Of a stretch of DNA of 64,000 nt, positions 22,745 through 33,075 are shown piece after piece. The DNA is from Tolypeutes matacus (lineage: Eukaryota; Chordata; Mammalia; Cingulata; Chlamyphoridae): the NCBI GenBank assembly GCA_026826555.1, contig JAKSZT010054399.1:2228781-2292780 (forward strand). Reading direction: 5' to 3'. The notes under the pieces were generated by a model that did no database searches, had not been told where the DNA came from, and saw only the letters and a list, made by a program, of their open reading frames with translations. A program made the translations under genes and the position numbers. How positions within the stretch are numbered: the first letter of the stretch is position 1; the number at the start of each line of letters is the position of its first letter.

Positions 22745-23884
22745 GGAATTACAAAAGGATTTCATTTAGTGCACACCACTACCCTATCCCAAATACTACA
22801 GCGTTAGGAAACGGGTAAAGGCATACAACAGGGTACGATGTCTTCCCGGACACACTTTGGTAACAACAACTAATACGTGCTTGTTCCATCTGGCAATTAG
22901 TCTACTACTGGTACTTCAAATGCCCTGTAGGAGAGCAAAAGGAACACTCGTTTGGCTTACACTAAGCCCAGAGCAGCTTGAAAATTAAGAGGGTTCAGGA
23001 AAGTAGTGACAGTGAAAAACAGGGAAATTTATGGAAAACTTGATTCCCATCAAAGTATGTTAGACCTCCTTACATATTTTTAAAGTATCCATATATATAA
23101 AAGATATTAAAAATAGCACTATCAAAAAATATTCTCTAAGATCTGACTTGTTCCAAGGAAACTGAAGAGGGTCTTATGTTCCCCTTGGTGACCAGAGTCA
23201 TCAACCCACAGGAAACCATTGTTATTATAAAGGTCTAACTTTGTTCCATTATGCAGCACACTGATGATGCCTCTTCAGAGACATGATCTGTTAATATATG
23301 ATTTACCGTAATTAAGCAGCACAGTTTAATGTCATCAAAAGGCTTTAATTAGAGAAGGCTGCCATGTCTTCATGCTGTCAGGTCAATTTCTGTTTGCACG
23401 TGCATACACACACATGCTCTGAAAACACCTCTGTATGTAACAAGCAAAGCTTCCTTTGTGGCCATGCTTGCACCCTTTGCCCATTTAATTTGTTTTTGCG
23501 AGTTTGTCCCATCCCAATAACCACAGACTAAAATTAAGACCAAAAATACCCCTTCTCTATTCTCCAAAATGCCCTGCTTGATAACTGACTTCTCTGGTAC
23601 TCTCTGGTACCTGCTGTTATGATGTTATGTTTCTCTTGTCCAAGATTCCCTGAACATTCATATATTCTGATACAAACTTTAAATCTCATTTCTGATTTCC
23701 CTAAGCTAATCATATAAAACTAAATCTCCATTTCTTTTCATTACTTTTTACCTACACATTCCTGAGCACTCAACTAGCTATAATCTTTAATAGCTTAATA
23801 GCAAAATTCATTCAGATGGATTTGAGATAAGAGGGGCATGGAATAAATTCCTGTTCACATGAGTAAAAGAAGACAATATGAAGA
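22745..23884. other. Unannotated sequence
   Basis: No gene and no recognisable repeat. TAAT-rich words (GTAATTAAGC, CTTTAATTAG) cluster at about 23290-23355. CTCTGGTA occurs twice in tandem near 23593. Confidence 0.5.
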
Positions 23885-24357
23885 TAAAAGGTTTGTAAAT
23901 CATATGTCAGATAAGGGAATTGTATCCAGAATATATAAACAATTCTTACACCTCAACAATAAAGAAATCCAAATTAAAAATCATTCTCCAATAAAGATAT
24001 ACAGTTACCATATGACCCAGCAACTCCACTCCTAGGTATATAGCCCAAGAGAACTGAAAACATGTCCACACACACAAAAAAAACCTGTATGAATGCAGCA
24101 TTATTCTTAATAGTCCACCCCCCAAAAAAAAACCCCACAAATGCCCACCAACTGATGAATGGATAAATAAAATGTGGTATACTCATGCAGCGTACTTTAT
24201 TTTTCAGCAATAAAGAAGAGTGAATTTGCACAATGACTCACCAGTGCCAAAAAAAGAAGCAAACCCAGTGCCCATCAACTGATGAATGAATAAATAAAAA
24301 GTGGTACCTACATACAATGAACAGATTATTTGGATTACAATTATTCAGCCGTAAAAG
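23885..24357 (+). mobile_element. L1 3' fragment with internal duplication
   Basis: Landmarks are 'CATATGTCAGATAAGGGAATTG', 'CCATATGACCCAGCAACTCC', 'CTAGGTATATAGCCCAAGAG'. The 'TGCCCACCAACTGATGAATGG' phrase then occurs twice (about 24143 and 24271), so a segment of about 110 bp is duplicated within the copy. It is interrupted near 24357 by a retroposed LTR-like tail and by a SINE at 24651. Confidence 0.8.
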
Positions 24358-24560
24358 AAGGCTCAAACAGCTAAAGCAACAGGGAGAGATGAGCCGTTTG
24401 CCTGAGAGCCTACAGAGGAGAGACCAGGCAGAGATCAGCAACCATCTCGCTTCAACACGTGGCAACATGTGGCAACTGACTTTGGACTCTTTAGGGCCTT
24501 GTAACTGTAAGCTTTTACCCCAAATAAATACCCTTTATAAAAGCCAACAACAACAAAAAA
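24358..24560 (+). mobile_element. Retroposed LTR-like tail inserted in L1
   Basis: About 200 bp runs from GGCTCAAACAGCTAAAGCAA to ACTGTAAGCTTTTACCCCAA, AATAAATACCC, TTTATAAAAGCCAAC and then an A-rich end (AACAACAAAAAA). The 'ctgtaagcttttaccccaaataaa' ending resembles the 3' part of mammalian LTRs, where AATAAA specifies polyadenylation. The piece stops about 20 bp after AATAAA and continues as A-rich sequence. That suggests a polyadenylated transcript copied back by L1 machinery. The L1 text on either side joins seamlessly when it is removed. Confidence 0.55.
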
Positions 24561-24650
24561 AGGAATGAAGTCCTGATACATGCGACAACATGGATGAACC
24601 ATGAAGACATCATGTAGAGTGAAATAAGGCAGACATAAAAGGACAAATAT
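24561..24650 (+). mobile_element. L1 3' fragment, middle part
   Basis: This continues the L1 of 23885 with 'AGGAATGAAGTCCTGATACATGCGACAACATGGATGAACC' and 'GAGTGAAATAAGGCAGACATAAAAGGACAAATA' between the two insertions. Confidence 0.8.
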
Positions 24651-25010
24651 GGGATGCTGATGTGGCTCAAGCGATTGGGATCCCCTCTACCATATAGGAG
24701 CTCCCGAGTACGTTTTCTGGAGTCTCCTGGTGAAAGTGAGCTGGCCGGAGTGGAAAGCTGGCCCGTGTGGAGAGCTGGTGCAACAAAAAGAGACAAAGAG
24801 GAGAGACACAACAAACCAGGGAGCTGAGGTAGCTCAAGCAACTGAGTGCCTCTCTCCCACATCCAAGGTCCCAGGATCAGTTCCCAGTGCATCCTAAAGA
24901 AGAAAAGACAAACAGACACAGAGAGCACACAGTGAATGGACATAGAGAGCAAAACAGTGAGCGCAAAAACAACAAGGGGGAGAAAGGGGATAAATAAATC
25001 TTTTAAAATT
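24651..25010 (+). mobile_element. Dimeric DAS-type SINE inserted in L1
   Basis: Head 1 starts GGGATGCTGATGTGGCTCAA and has a decayed B box. The linker is GAGCTGGCCGGAGTGG ... GCAACAAAAAGAGACAAAGA. Head 2 (about 24820-24892) starts GAGCTGAGGTAGCTCAAGCA, with GGATCAGTTCCCAGTGC. The tail ends AAATAAATC. Target duplication AAGGACAAATAT lies at 24639-24650 and 25011-25022. Confidence 0.9.
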
Positions 25011-25470
25011 AAGGACAAATATTGTATGAACTCACTGATATGAATTATTAGAATAAGCAACTTAGAATACAGGTTACCAGGGGACAAGGCCAGTACAGGA
25101 AATGGGAAGTTAAGGCTTAAAATGTATGGGGTTCCTATTTGGTAAAGGGTGGTCGTGATGCTTGTGCAACATTGTGAATGCAATTAACAGAACTGAAATC
25201 TATATCTGAATATGATTTAAAGGGGAAATGTCAGATTGTGTAAATGGTAAGAGAATAATTTTTTTAAAAAATACATGGAACTACACCACACAGTGAACCC
25301 TAAATTAAACCATGGACTTTAGTAGTACAATTAATCATCAATTGTAACCAATGTTCCATACCAACCAATGCAAGGTGTTATATGGGAATCCTGTATTTTA
25401 TGCATGATTATTCTGTAAACTCACAACCTCTCTAAGAAAGAAAGAAAAAAAGTATGCCAAATATGTATGA
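25011..25470 (+). mobile_element. L1 3' end, right part
   Basis: 'GTATGAACTCACTGATATGAATTATTAGAATAAGC', 'ACACAGTGAACCCTAAATTAAACCATGGACTTTAG', 'CAAGGTGTTATATGGGAATCCTGTATTTTATGCATGATT' and the A-rich end 'CTCTAAGAAAGAAAGAAAAA' close the L1 that began at 23885. Confidence 0.8.
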
Positions 25471-25479
25471 CTCTTGCAA

Positions 25480-25790
25480 ATATTATGCTAGGGAATGACA
25501 CCAGATACAAATGGCCACAAATTGTATATTCCATTTGTATGAAATGCCCAGAATAGACAAATCCAAAGAGACAGAGCATAGATTAGCGGATGCCAAGGAA
25601 TAGGGGAAAGCTGGGAAGGGGAATGACTGGTAATGGGTATGGAGTTTCTTTTTGAGGTGATGAAAATGTCCTGAAATTAGATGGTGGTAGTTGGAGAACT
25701 CTATAAATATACTAAAACCTGCTGAATTGTATACTTTAAAAGGGTGGATTTTATGATATGTGAATTATATCTCAATAATTTTTTTTTTTA
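25480..25790 (+). mobile_element. Second, older L1 3' end
   Basis: 'TTCCATTTGTATGAAATGCCCAGAATAGACAAATCC', 'GGTGATGAAAATGTCCTGAAATTAGATGG' and 'CTGAATTGTATACTTTAAAAGGGTGG ... GAATTATATCTCAATAA' give the standard 3'-UTR of an older L1 subfamily. Confidence 0.8.
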
Positions 25791-26277
25791 GTGGGAAGAA
25801 GCTCAAGAAAATCAGGAAGAAAATTCTCAAGGAAAACAAGAAAACAGAAAAAGAGAAGGATATATACACTGACTACACTATTATCTCAATTTGTGTTTTT
25901 GTTTGTTTTTGCAGTGCAAAACCACACCAGAAGCCCTCAAGTCTATCTACAACTTATTAGGCCTGTCAAACCGCCATGAGACCAGGAAGACTAACTGCAC
26001 TTAAGAAGCATTAACCAAAGCGCCAAACCAAATTCTTTTCTTAAAGGTCTCGTTCTCTTCTCCTGGAACCAAAGTGCAGGCTTTTGTCACTATAACAAAT
26101 ATTCCTTTACAAGTATAGTTATGGGTAACTGTGGGGACAGTTGTTACACTTTGTTCTTTTCACATAAAACTGTTTTACATGGTGCTGTTTTCAAAGAATT
26201 GCCCATTTAATAAGAAATAAAGACTTGATTTTTAAATAAAGACTTGCCAGTCTTACATTAACACTAATACATAGTGT
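25791..26277. other. Unannotated sequence
   Basis: Purine-rich AAGAAAACAAGAAAACAG text at 25795-25860 is followed by ordinary AT-rich sequence. No gene is seen. Confidence 0.5.
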
Positions 26278-26455
26278 TTTTTCTTAAGATTTTATTTATT
26301 CATTCATTCATCCCCCCCCTGCTGCTTGCACTCGCTGGGTCAGCTAACCACGCCGTGCGGGCGGGCCTGCCTTCACCAGGAGGCCCCGGGAACCGAACCC
26401 GGGGCCTCCCATATGGTAAACGGGAGCCCCACTGATTGAGCCACAGCCACTTCCC
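26278..26455 (-). mobile_element. Young DAS-type SINE, reverse orientation
   Basis: This is the reverse complement of the long-tail monomer: TTTATTTATTCATTC, CCCCCCCTGCTGCTTGCACTC, GGGAACCGAACCCGGGGCC, and ATTGAGCCACAGCCACTTCCC at the right. Target duplication ACATAGTGT lies at 26269-26277 and 26456-26464. It is one of only two minus-strand SINEs recognised here. Confidence 0.95.
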
Positions 26456-26464
26456 ACATAGTGT

Positions 26465-26816
26465 ATTCTAATTCATAAAATGGGGAAGGAAGAATTGGGT
26501 GGCATGTCTGAACTATTGAATTATTATTCAAATAATAAATGAGCCAAATTGTTAATTTTACTGAAATAACTATTTGACCCCTCCTGTAAAAGATCAATAA
26601 AATATCAATGAACTAGTTTCTGCTTTATTTGAAGTTACTTTATCCTAACCCACTTAATCCTCGCACCTTCTTCCTCCTCCTACACTCCAGCACTGCACAT
26701 GTGTAAGCTGGAGTACTGGTTTTTAGCCTGGCAACTTCTCTGGTTCCTATGCATGTATTCATAATGGACTACCTTAGCAGGCACACTCCCAAGTCACACA
26801 GAGGACGGTACAATCG
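26465..26816. other. Unannotated sequence
   Basis: AT-rich, with a C/T-rich patch around 26660-26690. No supported feature. Confidence 0.5.
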
Positions 26817-26819
26817 CTA

Positions 26820-26886
26820 GTAAAGTTTCCTTAAATGCTGCTCAAAAGGACAGCAAAGTTTCCTTAAATGCTGCTCAAAAGGACAA
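26820..26886. repeat. Tandem duplication, about 34-bp unit x2
   Basis: AAAGTTTCCTTAAATGCTGC followed by TCAAAAGGACA is present twice head to tail with no change in the shared core. This is a recent local duplication. Confidence 0.9.
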
Positions 26887-27590
26887 GTTTGGGTAATGTA
26901 ATTTGGGGTGGGGGCTCTTTTTGCTTTCCTTTCCCACTGTCCCCCTACACATTTGTTTTGCTTAAGTGGGGAGAGGAGGAGGAGAAGTGTTCCAGAACTA
27001 CTGCTCATTTCACAAGACACTGACTATTTTCTCACCACTTATAAGACTATCTTAAGAAACTATTATTGCAACAGCTGGCAATATTTCACAGAACTTGAAT
27101 AAAGTCACTTTTTTTAAAAAAGCACTGACCACTTTGAAGTACTTAGCTCTTAAAGTCAGGAAAATGGAGGCTTGAGGGAGCCGTTTTTAAAAACACACCC
27201 AATACCCAACATAGTTTCTGAAGGCTCTTGATGCCAATTTCTTACATATTAAACAATACCTCTTTGCAATGCTGGCATCTTTTGGTTGATTCACTAAAAA
27301 TGACTGAACTAAGACATTTCTGATCACATTATTTTTATTAATCATGCTGGGAAATGTTCAAAATGTAATTGTTTTGAATTCTTTCTGATACTGTTTTTGT
27401 AATATACATCATCCCTTTAATAAACAATGTGCACTAATCTAAATTTGCCAACCTAGATCATCTATAATCTTATTTCTGCTGGAACAAAAATGCATTTTAA
27501 CAATTACCATTATTGGAGATTAAAATGAAAAAAGGGGGGAACCCACCCACTGACACCAGATTTCCTCCGGTAATTTTAAGTCAGTCATTT
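26887..27590. other. Unannotated sequence
   Basis: AT-rich, with no recognised repeat or exon. Confidence 0.5.
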
Positions 27591-27594
27591 TAAG

Positions 27595-27780
27595 TCGTGA
27601 CCACTGTGTTGTATCAAGTGCTGGCCACACAAGTGGATCAACTTAACCATTCCGGCGCCGGGGCAGGATGTGGACGCCGTGGTATTAATGAGAGCACGAG
27701 CTTATGTAGTATAACCTCACTAGGCCAAATAACCTCCTGGCCACACAAGTAGAAAATAATTAAAACAAGCACGATTCCAA
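27595..27780. other. GC/CpG-rich patch of unknown origin
   Basis: In AT-rich surroundings, 27650-27685 holds several CpGs (CATTCCGGCGCCGGGGCAGG, GTGGACGCCGTGG). The patch is bracketed by two copies of CTGGCCACACAAGT (near 27622 and 27738). I cannot assign it to a repeat family or exon. One frame across the centre stays open for about 22 codons only. Confidence 0.4.
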
Positions 27781-29290
27781 TTTAGCTTTGTAACCAGATG
27801 GTGAATGAAAAAGCAGACAAAGACTCATTTTGTGAATAACCTGGGGAACAGCCCCTACAGTTTCTTTTAAAGTTACAGCCTCACTTGTGAAATCAAAGAG
27901 GAAAGGGGAAGACATCATTCTCACCACAATTCACTCCCAGAGAGCATCTATGTCCTTTTGCCTAGGTCATGACCACAGCACATCACAGCTCATTCTTTAA
28001 ATGAATGCCACATTCAATTACAGTAAAAACTGAGTGAAAAATGAAGTGAATGCAAGCTTATGTCGAATATCTTGTTCCCTGTTTAGCACTGAGCTGTACA
28101 CATAAAGAAATAAATAACGCAAGCTTTTCAAATCATAAGAATGCAGAGCATCTTGACTTTTGAAAGAACACAAAACTCTGCCAAAATTCTATGAGTTTTG
28201 CAAAAATATAGACAATATTTGTGACCTAATATAGACTCATGGGCTTTGTTTTCCTCCCCACAAAGAGGATAAGGGCATTTTCATGAGTAGAGAAATGAAG
28301 ACGACGTCTTAAAACTCTAAGACTCCTAACTTTGCCTTTAGAGCACAAGAGTGCTGACATCCTTCTGGAAATGGGAAGACAAAAGGCAAATAGCCGTCTG
28401 ACCTTCACAGACTAGACAAAGTGTGTGCAGGTTAACCTGCGTCTTAAAGATGAAAGCTCTTGTTCACGAAAGGGACCCTCAGTGGGCAGGGGGACAGTAA
28501 AAGAGGTCATCAAACAGTCCAGTATAGACATGCACTCTTCCTGCGGGGTGCAGTCGCAGACCTAGAGCAGAGGTGAGCTCATTTCAGCACATTGCCACGA
28601 TCATGCCCTCCCCACTCCCACCCCTCCTAGAATCCCAGCCACCCACTCCTCCCCACCTCACAGAACTAACCACAACCGAGGAGCAAAAGAATCCAAGGCC
28701 AGAGTCCTAAGGGATGGTAAATTTTATGGGTAGGAGGGAACTGGAACTAAGGAGAAAGCAAAACAACACAGACAAAAATATTAAAAATACATCTGTTTCT
28801 GTCTCATTATATTAAAAAACCAACAGTTTCTTTGGGTTCCTAAACTCTGACCTAGTTTGTTCTCTGGGCCGATGGGCTTACAATGGGTGTGCAGACACTC
28901 CAGCGATCCCAAGGGAAAGATGAGGGAGAAGCATGTCCGAGGATGCTGCAGCGGGGGCCTGGTGGACACCCACTTCCCGCCCTGCCCTGCTGACCGCTGT
29001 GCCCCGGCTGCACAAACAAGGGAACAAGGGGTGTGCCTCCATGCCCATCCCAGCTGGGTCTCCGTGGGCAGAGATCCCATGGAAAGGGGTTTATCAATTT
29101 ACAAACCTGCCAATGAAGCTTCCAGTAGCAGGACTTTCAGGCAGCAATCGCCCCAACTTCTCTACAGCACCCAATCCCCAGGCACATTTCCCCACCTTGC
29201 GTTAACAGGTACTGCCCTGCTGCCAATGACGTTGCTATGAATTTTACAAAGGAGAGGGGACCTTCTTGACTATTTGAATCCCTTGCCTGG
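27781..29290. other. Unannotated sequence with a GC-richer segment
   Basis: About 28830-29240 is G+C-richer and carries open frames on both strands, but I see no splice pair or domain. The rest is ordinary AT-rich sequence. Confidence 0.5.
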
Positions 29291-29292
29291 GC

Positions 29293-29317
29293 CACACACA
29301 CACACACACACACACAC
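29293..29317. repeat. (CA)n microsatellite
   Basis: About 12 CA units run uninterrupted, followed by CTCACT. Confidence 0.95.
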
Positions 29318-29369
29318 TCACTAGCTCTTTCTGACTCTGTATGTACTCTGACATTTGGAGTATGGCTTC

Positions 29370-29455
29370 AACACATCCTAGCTCTATGACTCTAGGGAAC
29401 GTGCCTGAACTTCTTCCTCTGTAACAATCACAAGGTAAGTATTCAATAACTGTTA
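29370..29455 (-). repeat. MIR fossil, reverse orientation
   Basis: 'CTATGACTCTAGGGAACGTGCC', 'CTTCTTCCTCTGTAACA' and 'GTATTCAATAACTGTTAGCTAT' follow the reverse MIR order: 'gtgacctt', 'ctcatctgtaaaa', 'gctcaataaatgttagctat'. Confidence 0.5.
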
Positions 29456-29610
29456 GCTATGTCCTGAGCCCTGTACATGCAGCAACAGTGAACCCTTCCA
29501 GCAACGTTAAGTAGGACATCTTACTGGTAACCCTCATTTTACCGCATTGCTTCTAGTAACTTGCCCAATTCCTACAGACAGAAGGTGGCAGAACAGGAGA
29601 AACAGCAGCT
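29456..29610 (+). repeat. MIR fossil, forward orientation
   Basis: 'GAGCCCTGTACATGCAG', 'GTAACCCTCATTTTACCG', 'AGTAACTTGCCCAATTCCTACAGACAGAAGGTGGCAGA' match MIR landmarks in + orientation. Placed tail to tail with the reverse MIR before it, this may form an inverted pair. Confidence 0.5.
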
Positions 29611-29639
29611 GTAAACAATTGTTTCAAGAACTGGAAATA

Positions 29640-29715
29640 ACACATGAAAAGCCCATCTCACACAGTGCCAGGTACCTAGTAGGTGGTCAGTAAATAAGAG
29701 CTATTAAGGTAGCAT
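29640..29715 (-). repeat. MIR 3' end fossil, reverse orientation
   Basis: 'CACACAGTGCCAGGTACCTAGTAGGTGGTCAGTAAATA' resembles 'acagtgcctggcacatagtaggtgctcaataaat'. Confidence 0.5.
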
Positions 29716-29959
29716 TACTGACAAGTTTAAGAGACTACTGATGAGTTTTGGAGAAGCTGCTTTGAGTTCTATAACCCATCTGAATTCCATTCAGGTGTCT
29801 TGGTGGAAGTCTTTAGACCTCAGGACATTGTAAGACTAGTATATTCCAGCCTTTTTTTGGGACCTACAAGGTGCAGAAAATGCTAACATGCCCTCCCTGG
29901 GGTGTGGCAGGAAGGTGACCCCTAACTGACTCCTGGCATGTTTCCCTTCGTGGACTCAT

Positions 29960-30240
29960 TGATAGATAATTCTTTCAATCAACCAACATTTACTGATCAG
30001 ATATAAGTGCGAGGTGTGTTATAAATACTCACTAGCGATTCACTAACGGGATGGATCACGAGGCCAGGGAGGACCAGGAGGAAAGCATCTCTGACAATAA
30101 ACAGTTACGAGCCTGTCTGACTGGTGTGGAAAAAATGAGAATAAAGTTCATTATTCTTGGATCATAGCGATCCAAGAGATTCCCCTCTAGTTGGGGGATG
30201 AAGAAGACTTCACAAAGAGAGTGACATGAAGGATGAAAAT
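29960..30240 (-). repeat. Probable L2 fossil
   Basis: 'CAATCAACCAACATTTACTGATCAG' and a later 'CTCTAGTTGGGGGATGAAGAAGACTTCACAAAGAGAG' resemble reverse-oriented L2 ('caacaaatatttattgag', 'ctagtgggggagacagac'). The match is weak. Confidence 0.35.
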
Positions 30241-31429
30241 GTAAAAAATAAAAAGGGTAGAAACCTCATTTAAGCCCAGTTCATGTGCAAGTGCAATAAT
30301 CTCATCTTTGAATTTATGTTTTTTGTAAAAACTGCCTAAAACAAAACTTTCTACAGTTCTGCTGTTTCAACCCCAAAAGGGTGCTATGGGCTCCGTTTAC
30401 ACAAGAGCCTGCCACTGTCATTGTGAACGCTTGCCTTCCCCTCACTATTTTCTCCATCCCACCCCTGCTCCCAAGCATCACAGGCCATCCAGCTTCCAGA
30501 ATGGACAATGGACAGGAAATGGGTAGCAAATGGATTCAGCCCGCACTCACTTCACACCTCCCTAAGGTTCCACCATCAGCTCTCACTCCTATGACCTCAC
30601 TTCTGCACTTCTCAATCACTGACACACCCATGTGCAACAGTACTCACGGACCCAAAAAGGTAAGGACCTTGCAGAAGTTTCCAGTTTTCATTTGAACAAT
30701 ATTAAACCCCAGATCAGTGCCCTGGAAAACCGCAGGGAAGGGACTGACAGGGACTGACAAGGGAGTCAAATATGGAGCCCAGTCACTGGAGCCTAAAGAA
30801 AGAGATAAAAAATTAACCAAGGCTAGTCTATCCCCAAAGCAAACTCCCAGCAACAATGTTTTAGGTCTCCCCCCAATTCTGCTGGCAACACCATACCTGC
30901 AGGCTCAAGAGTTGTGCCACACAGGACAAACCCTGATTCTTGAACAAATTACAAAAATAAAATTGAAAATAAACTTAAAAACATTAACCAATCTCAAAGT
31001 AAGAATCTTATTTTAAATGGATCTTTTTTTAAAAACTGAGAAAAAGATAATAGGAGAAATTTGAACAATGATACTAAGAAACTTATGCCATCAGATTAAT
31101 GGGTATGTTTTCTTTAAAATCAAATCCTCCTTTTTTAAAGAGTAATACAGAAATGCTTATGGAATAAATGATATGGCATACGGGATTTGCTTCATAGCGA
31201 TCCAAGAGGTGAAAGAAGGGGTATATAGGGGAGTTACTAGAAGCTAACAAAGAAAAAAGGAGTAGTCCTCTAGAAAAATGCTTTTCATCTACAGAACATG
31301 TAGGCAGAGAAGGGAGCCTCAAACAGGACCACTATGAACTCTTATTGAGTGACTCTAGAGAGCCGTTATTTGCATGGGTTCGAACATGGGTTAAATGTCT
31401 CTATATACGACACAAGATCATCACACTAG
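30241..31429. other. Unannotated sequence
   Basis: A plus-strand open frame (30381-30695) runs past an AAG/GTAAGG donor-like site near 30658, but there is no convincing acceptor or domain. The 17-mer TCATAGCGATCCAAGAG occurs near 30162 and again near 31193. Confidence 0.5.
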
Positions 31430-31758
31430 AAATTAAAAGATAATCTTTAATAAAACAGTTATATGTTAACAAAAACACATAATGAAAATAACATTTTCCA
31501 AATCAAAATGTTTAGTGAGAAAAGTGGCACTGTTTTCCCTTTTTCCAAATCCGTAGAAGCCAGTTGGATTCTCATAACTGAATTCAATTTTGATGTGATA
31601 TAACACACCAAATATCTGGAAAGCACCAGTGTACAGTGGGGAAAGAATAAGAGTAAAAGAGGAAAATACTGTCATTATTATAATAGTAGTTTTGATCTTG
31701 CAAACCGTGAGGGTCTCTGAGAACCCCCAAATCTATGGACAAACTTGCAGAACCACTG
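31430..31758 (+). mobile_element. hAT-like non-autonomous DNA transposon
   Basis: 'AATCTTTAATAAAACAGTTATATGTTAACAAAAACACATAATGAAA', 'TTTAGTGAGAAAAGTGGCACTG', 'GGATTCTCATAACTGAATTCAATTTTGATGTGATAT' and the right end 'GAACCCCC ... GCAGAACCACTG' match a common mammalian element of the Charlie-related group. The left terminus is unclear. Confidence 0.6.
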
Positions 31759-32535
31759 AGATCAAAGAAAAAGTCTGTAGGAAAAGCCAGAATTTCCTTA
31801 AATTGCTGACACCAGGACCTTCCTTCTGCCCCCATTTATTGTGGGGTGAAATGAGGTTTAAATGCCCCCTGCACAAAGCACCATAATGAAGGAAAGGCCT
31901 CTGTGTGCTTATTAGTGGAATAAATTTCCCCTTAAACAGTCACATACATAAATTCAAGAAGAGCTGTCACCATTCGAGATGCACTGTTTTCAAGACTGTT
32001 GAAACCTAATATATCAATTTACTGGGTCTAGAGACAAGCAATTTTCTTTGAAATTAAGTAGGGAAAAAATAGGATAGATCAGAACACATCATGTATAGTA
32101 ATACAGTAAGGTTCATGAAATTTGTTTCAGTTGGGTGTGTATAAGGGTGTATGTACAAAAATAATGGGTATCAATCCAAAATATCTTAGTTCAGCTCAAA
32201 GTCAACTACCCTTGAAAAAAAAAGAGGATTTGTTTTTTCTTATTTAAAAATAATAATAATAGAAAGAAAAATTATGTTTGAAAAGGAAGCAAGGGAAGGT
32301 ACTAGTAGGAAGAGAACTTAAGAAAGTTCTGAAAGGTCAGAGAGGAGGCCCGGCTACTCCTCAAACAGCCACAGGTAGCAGTTGTAATCATTTGCAATGA
32401 GCTTCTGTTTTTGCAAGTGCTTCTGTTACAACCTTTGGAATGTAACCAAACAGATTAAGAGGGCTGCTGTATATTAATTGAAAAAAAGCAAATTACAAAA
32501 CTGTGGTGAAACCCTCATTTTAATAGGAAAGTAGA
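31759..32535. other. Unannotated sequence
   Basis: AT-rich, with short A-runs near 32215 and 32250. No feature is recognised. Confidence 0.5.
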
Positions 32536-32716
32536 GGGAAGTGGCTGTGGCTCAATCAGTAGGGCTCCCGTTTACCATATGGGAGGCCCCGGGTTCGGTT
32601 CCCGGGGCCTCCTGGTGAAGGCAAGCCCGCCCGCACGGCGTGGTTAGCTGACCCAGCGAGCACAAGCAGCAAGGGGGGGATAAGTGAATAAATAAATAAA
32701 AATCTTTAAAAAAAAC
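32536..32716 (+). mobile_element. Young DAS-type SINE, long-tail monomer
   Basis: It is nearly identical to the 21977 copy and shares its GGGGGGATAAGTGAATAAAT tail variant, so the two probably descend from one source subfamily. Target duplication AGGAAAGTAGA lies at 32525-32535 and 32717-32727. Confidence 0.95.
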
Positions 32717-32924
32717 AGGAAAGTAGAAATTATACTCACACACAAATCTGTAGAAAAACTTCCTCCAGAAAGAAGGATTGGACAAGTTAGGGTAGGAGGG
32801 GTGGAGTACAAATTAATGTTTTATTCCCATCTGTACTGTGGAAATTCTTTGACAAGAACATGGTTTACTTTTAGAATTATATTTTTTACAGGGACATTCA
32901 TTGCCAACCGCCCTCCCCCAATCA

Positions 32925-33075
32925 ACTTTGACCCATACTTTGCACTAAACACAAACTAATTCCAAAGTGATCACAACCTAAATGTATAACCTAAAACATA
33001 AAACTCCTAGAGGAAGCATGGTTGAAAAACCCTTGTGGATCAAGTGTTAGGCAAAGAATTCTTAGGACATAAAAA
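32925..33075 (+). mobile_element. L1 ORF2 3' fragment, left part
   Basis: 'GACCCATACTTTGCACTAAACACAAACTAATTCCAAAGTGATC', 'ATAAAACTCCTAGAGGAAGC' and 'CAAAGAATTCTTAGGACATAAAAA' are standard late-ORF2 text. It is split from 33181 onward by a SINE. Confidence 0.8.

Noticed and set aside
24515..25183. 222-codon minus-strand open frame, the longest in the window
   Set aside because: It reads antisense across L1 and a dimeric SINE. The frame is a by-product of repeat composition, with no domain.
28830..29240. CpG island or promoter
   Set aside because: G+C is raised but CpG is not dense, and no start-site elements are evident.
29293..29317. Regularly spaced repeats considered as a CRISPR-like array
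   Set aside because: It is a simple (CA)n microsatellite, and the genome is vertebrate.
30381..30695. Plus-strand 104-codon frame with an AAG/GTAAGG site
   Set aside because: There is a donor-like site but no acceptor with a good pyrimidine tract at a sensible distance. The composition is proline/serine-rich and non-specific.
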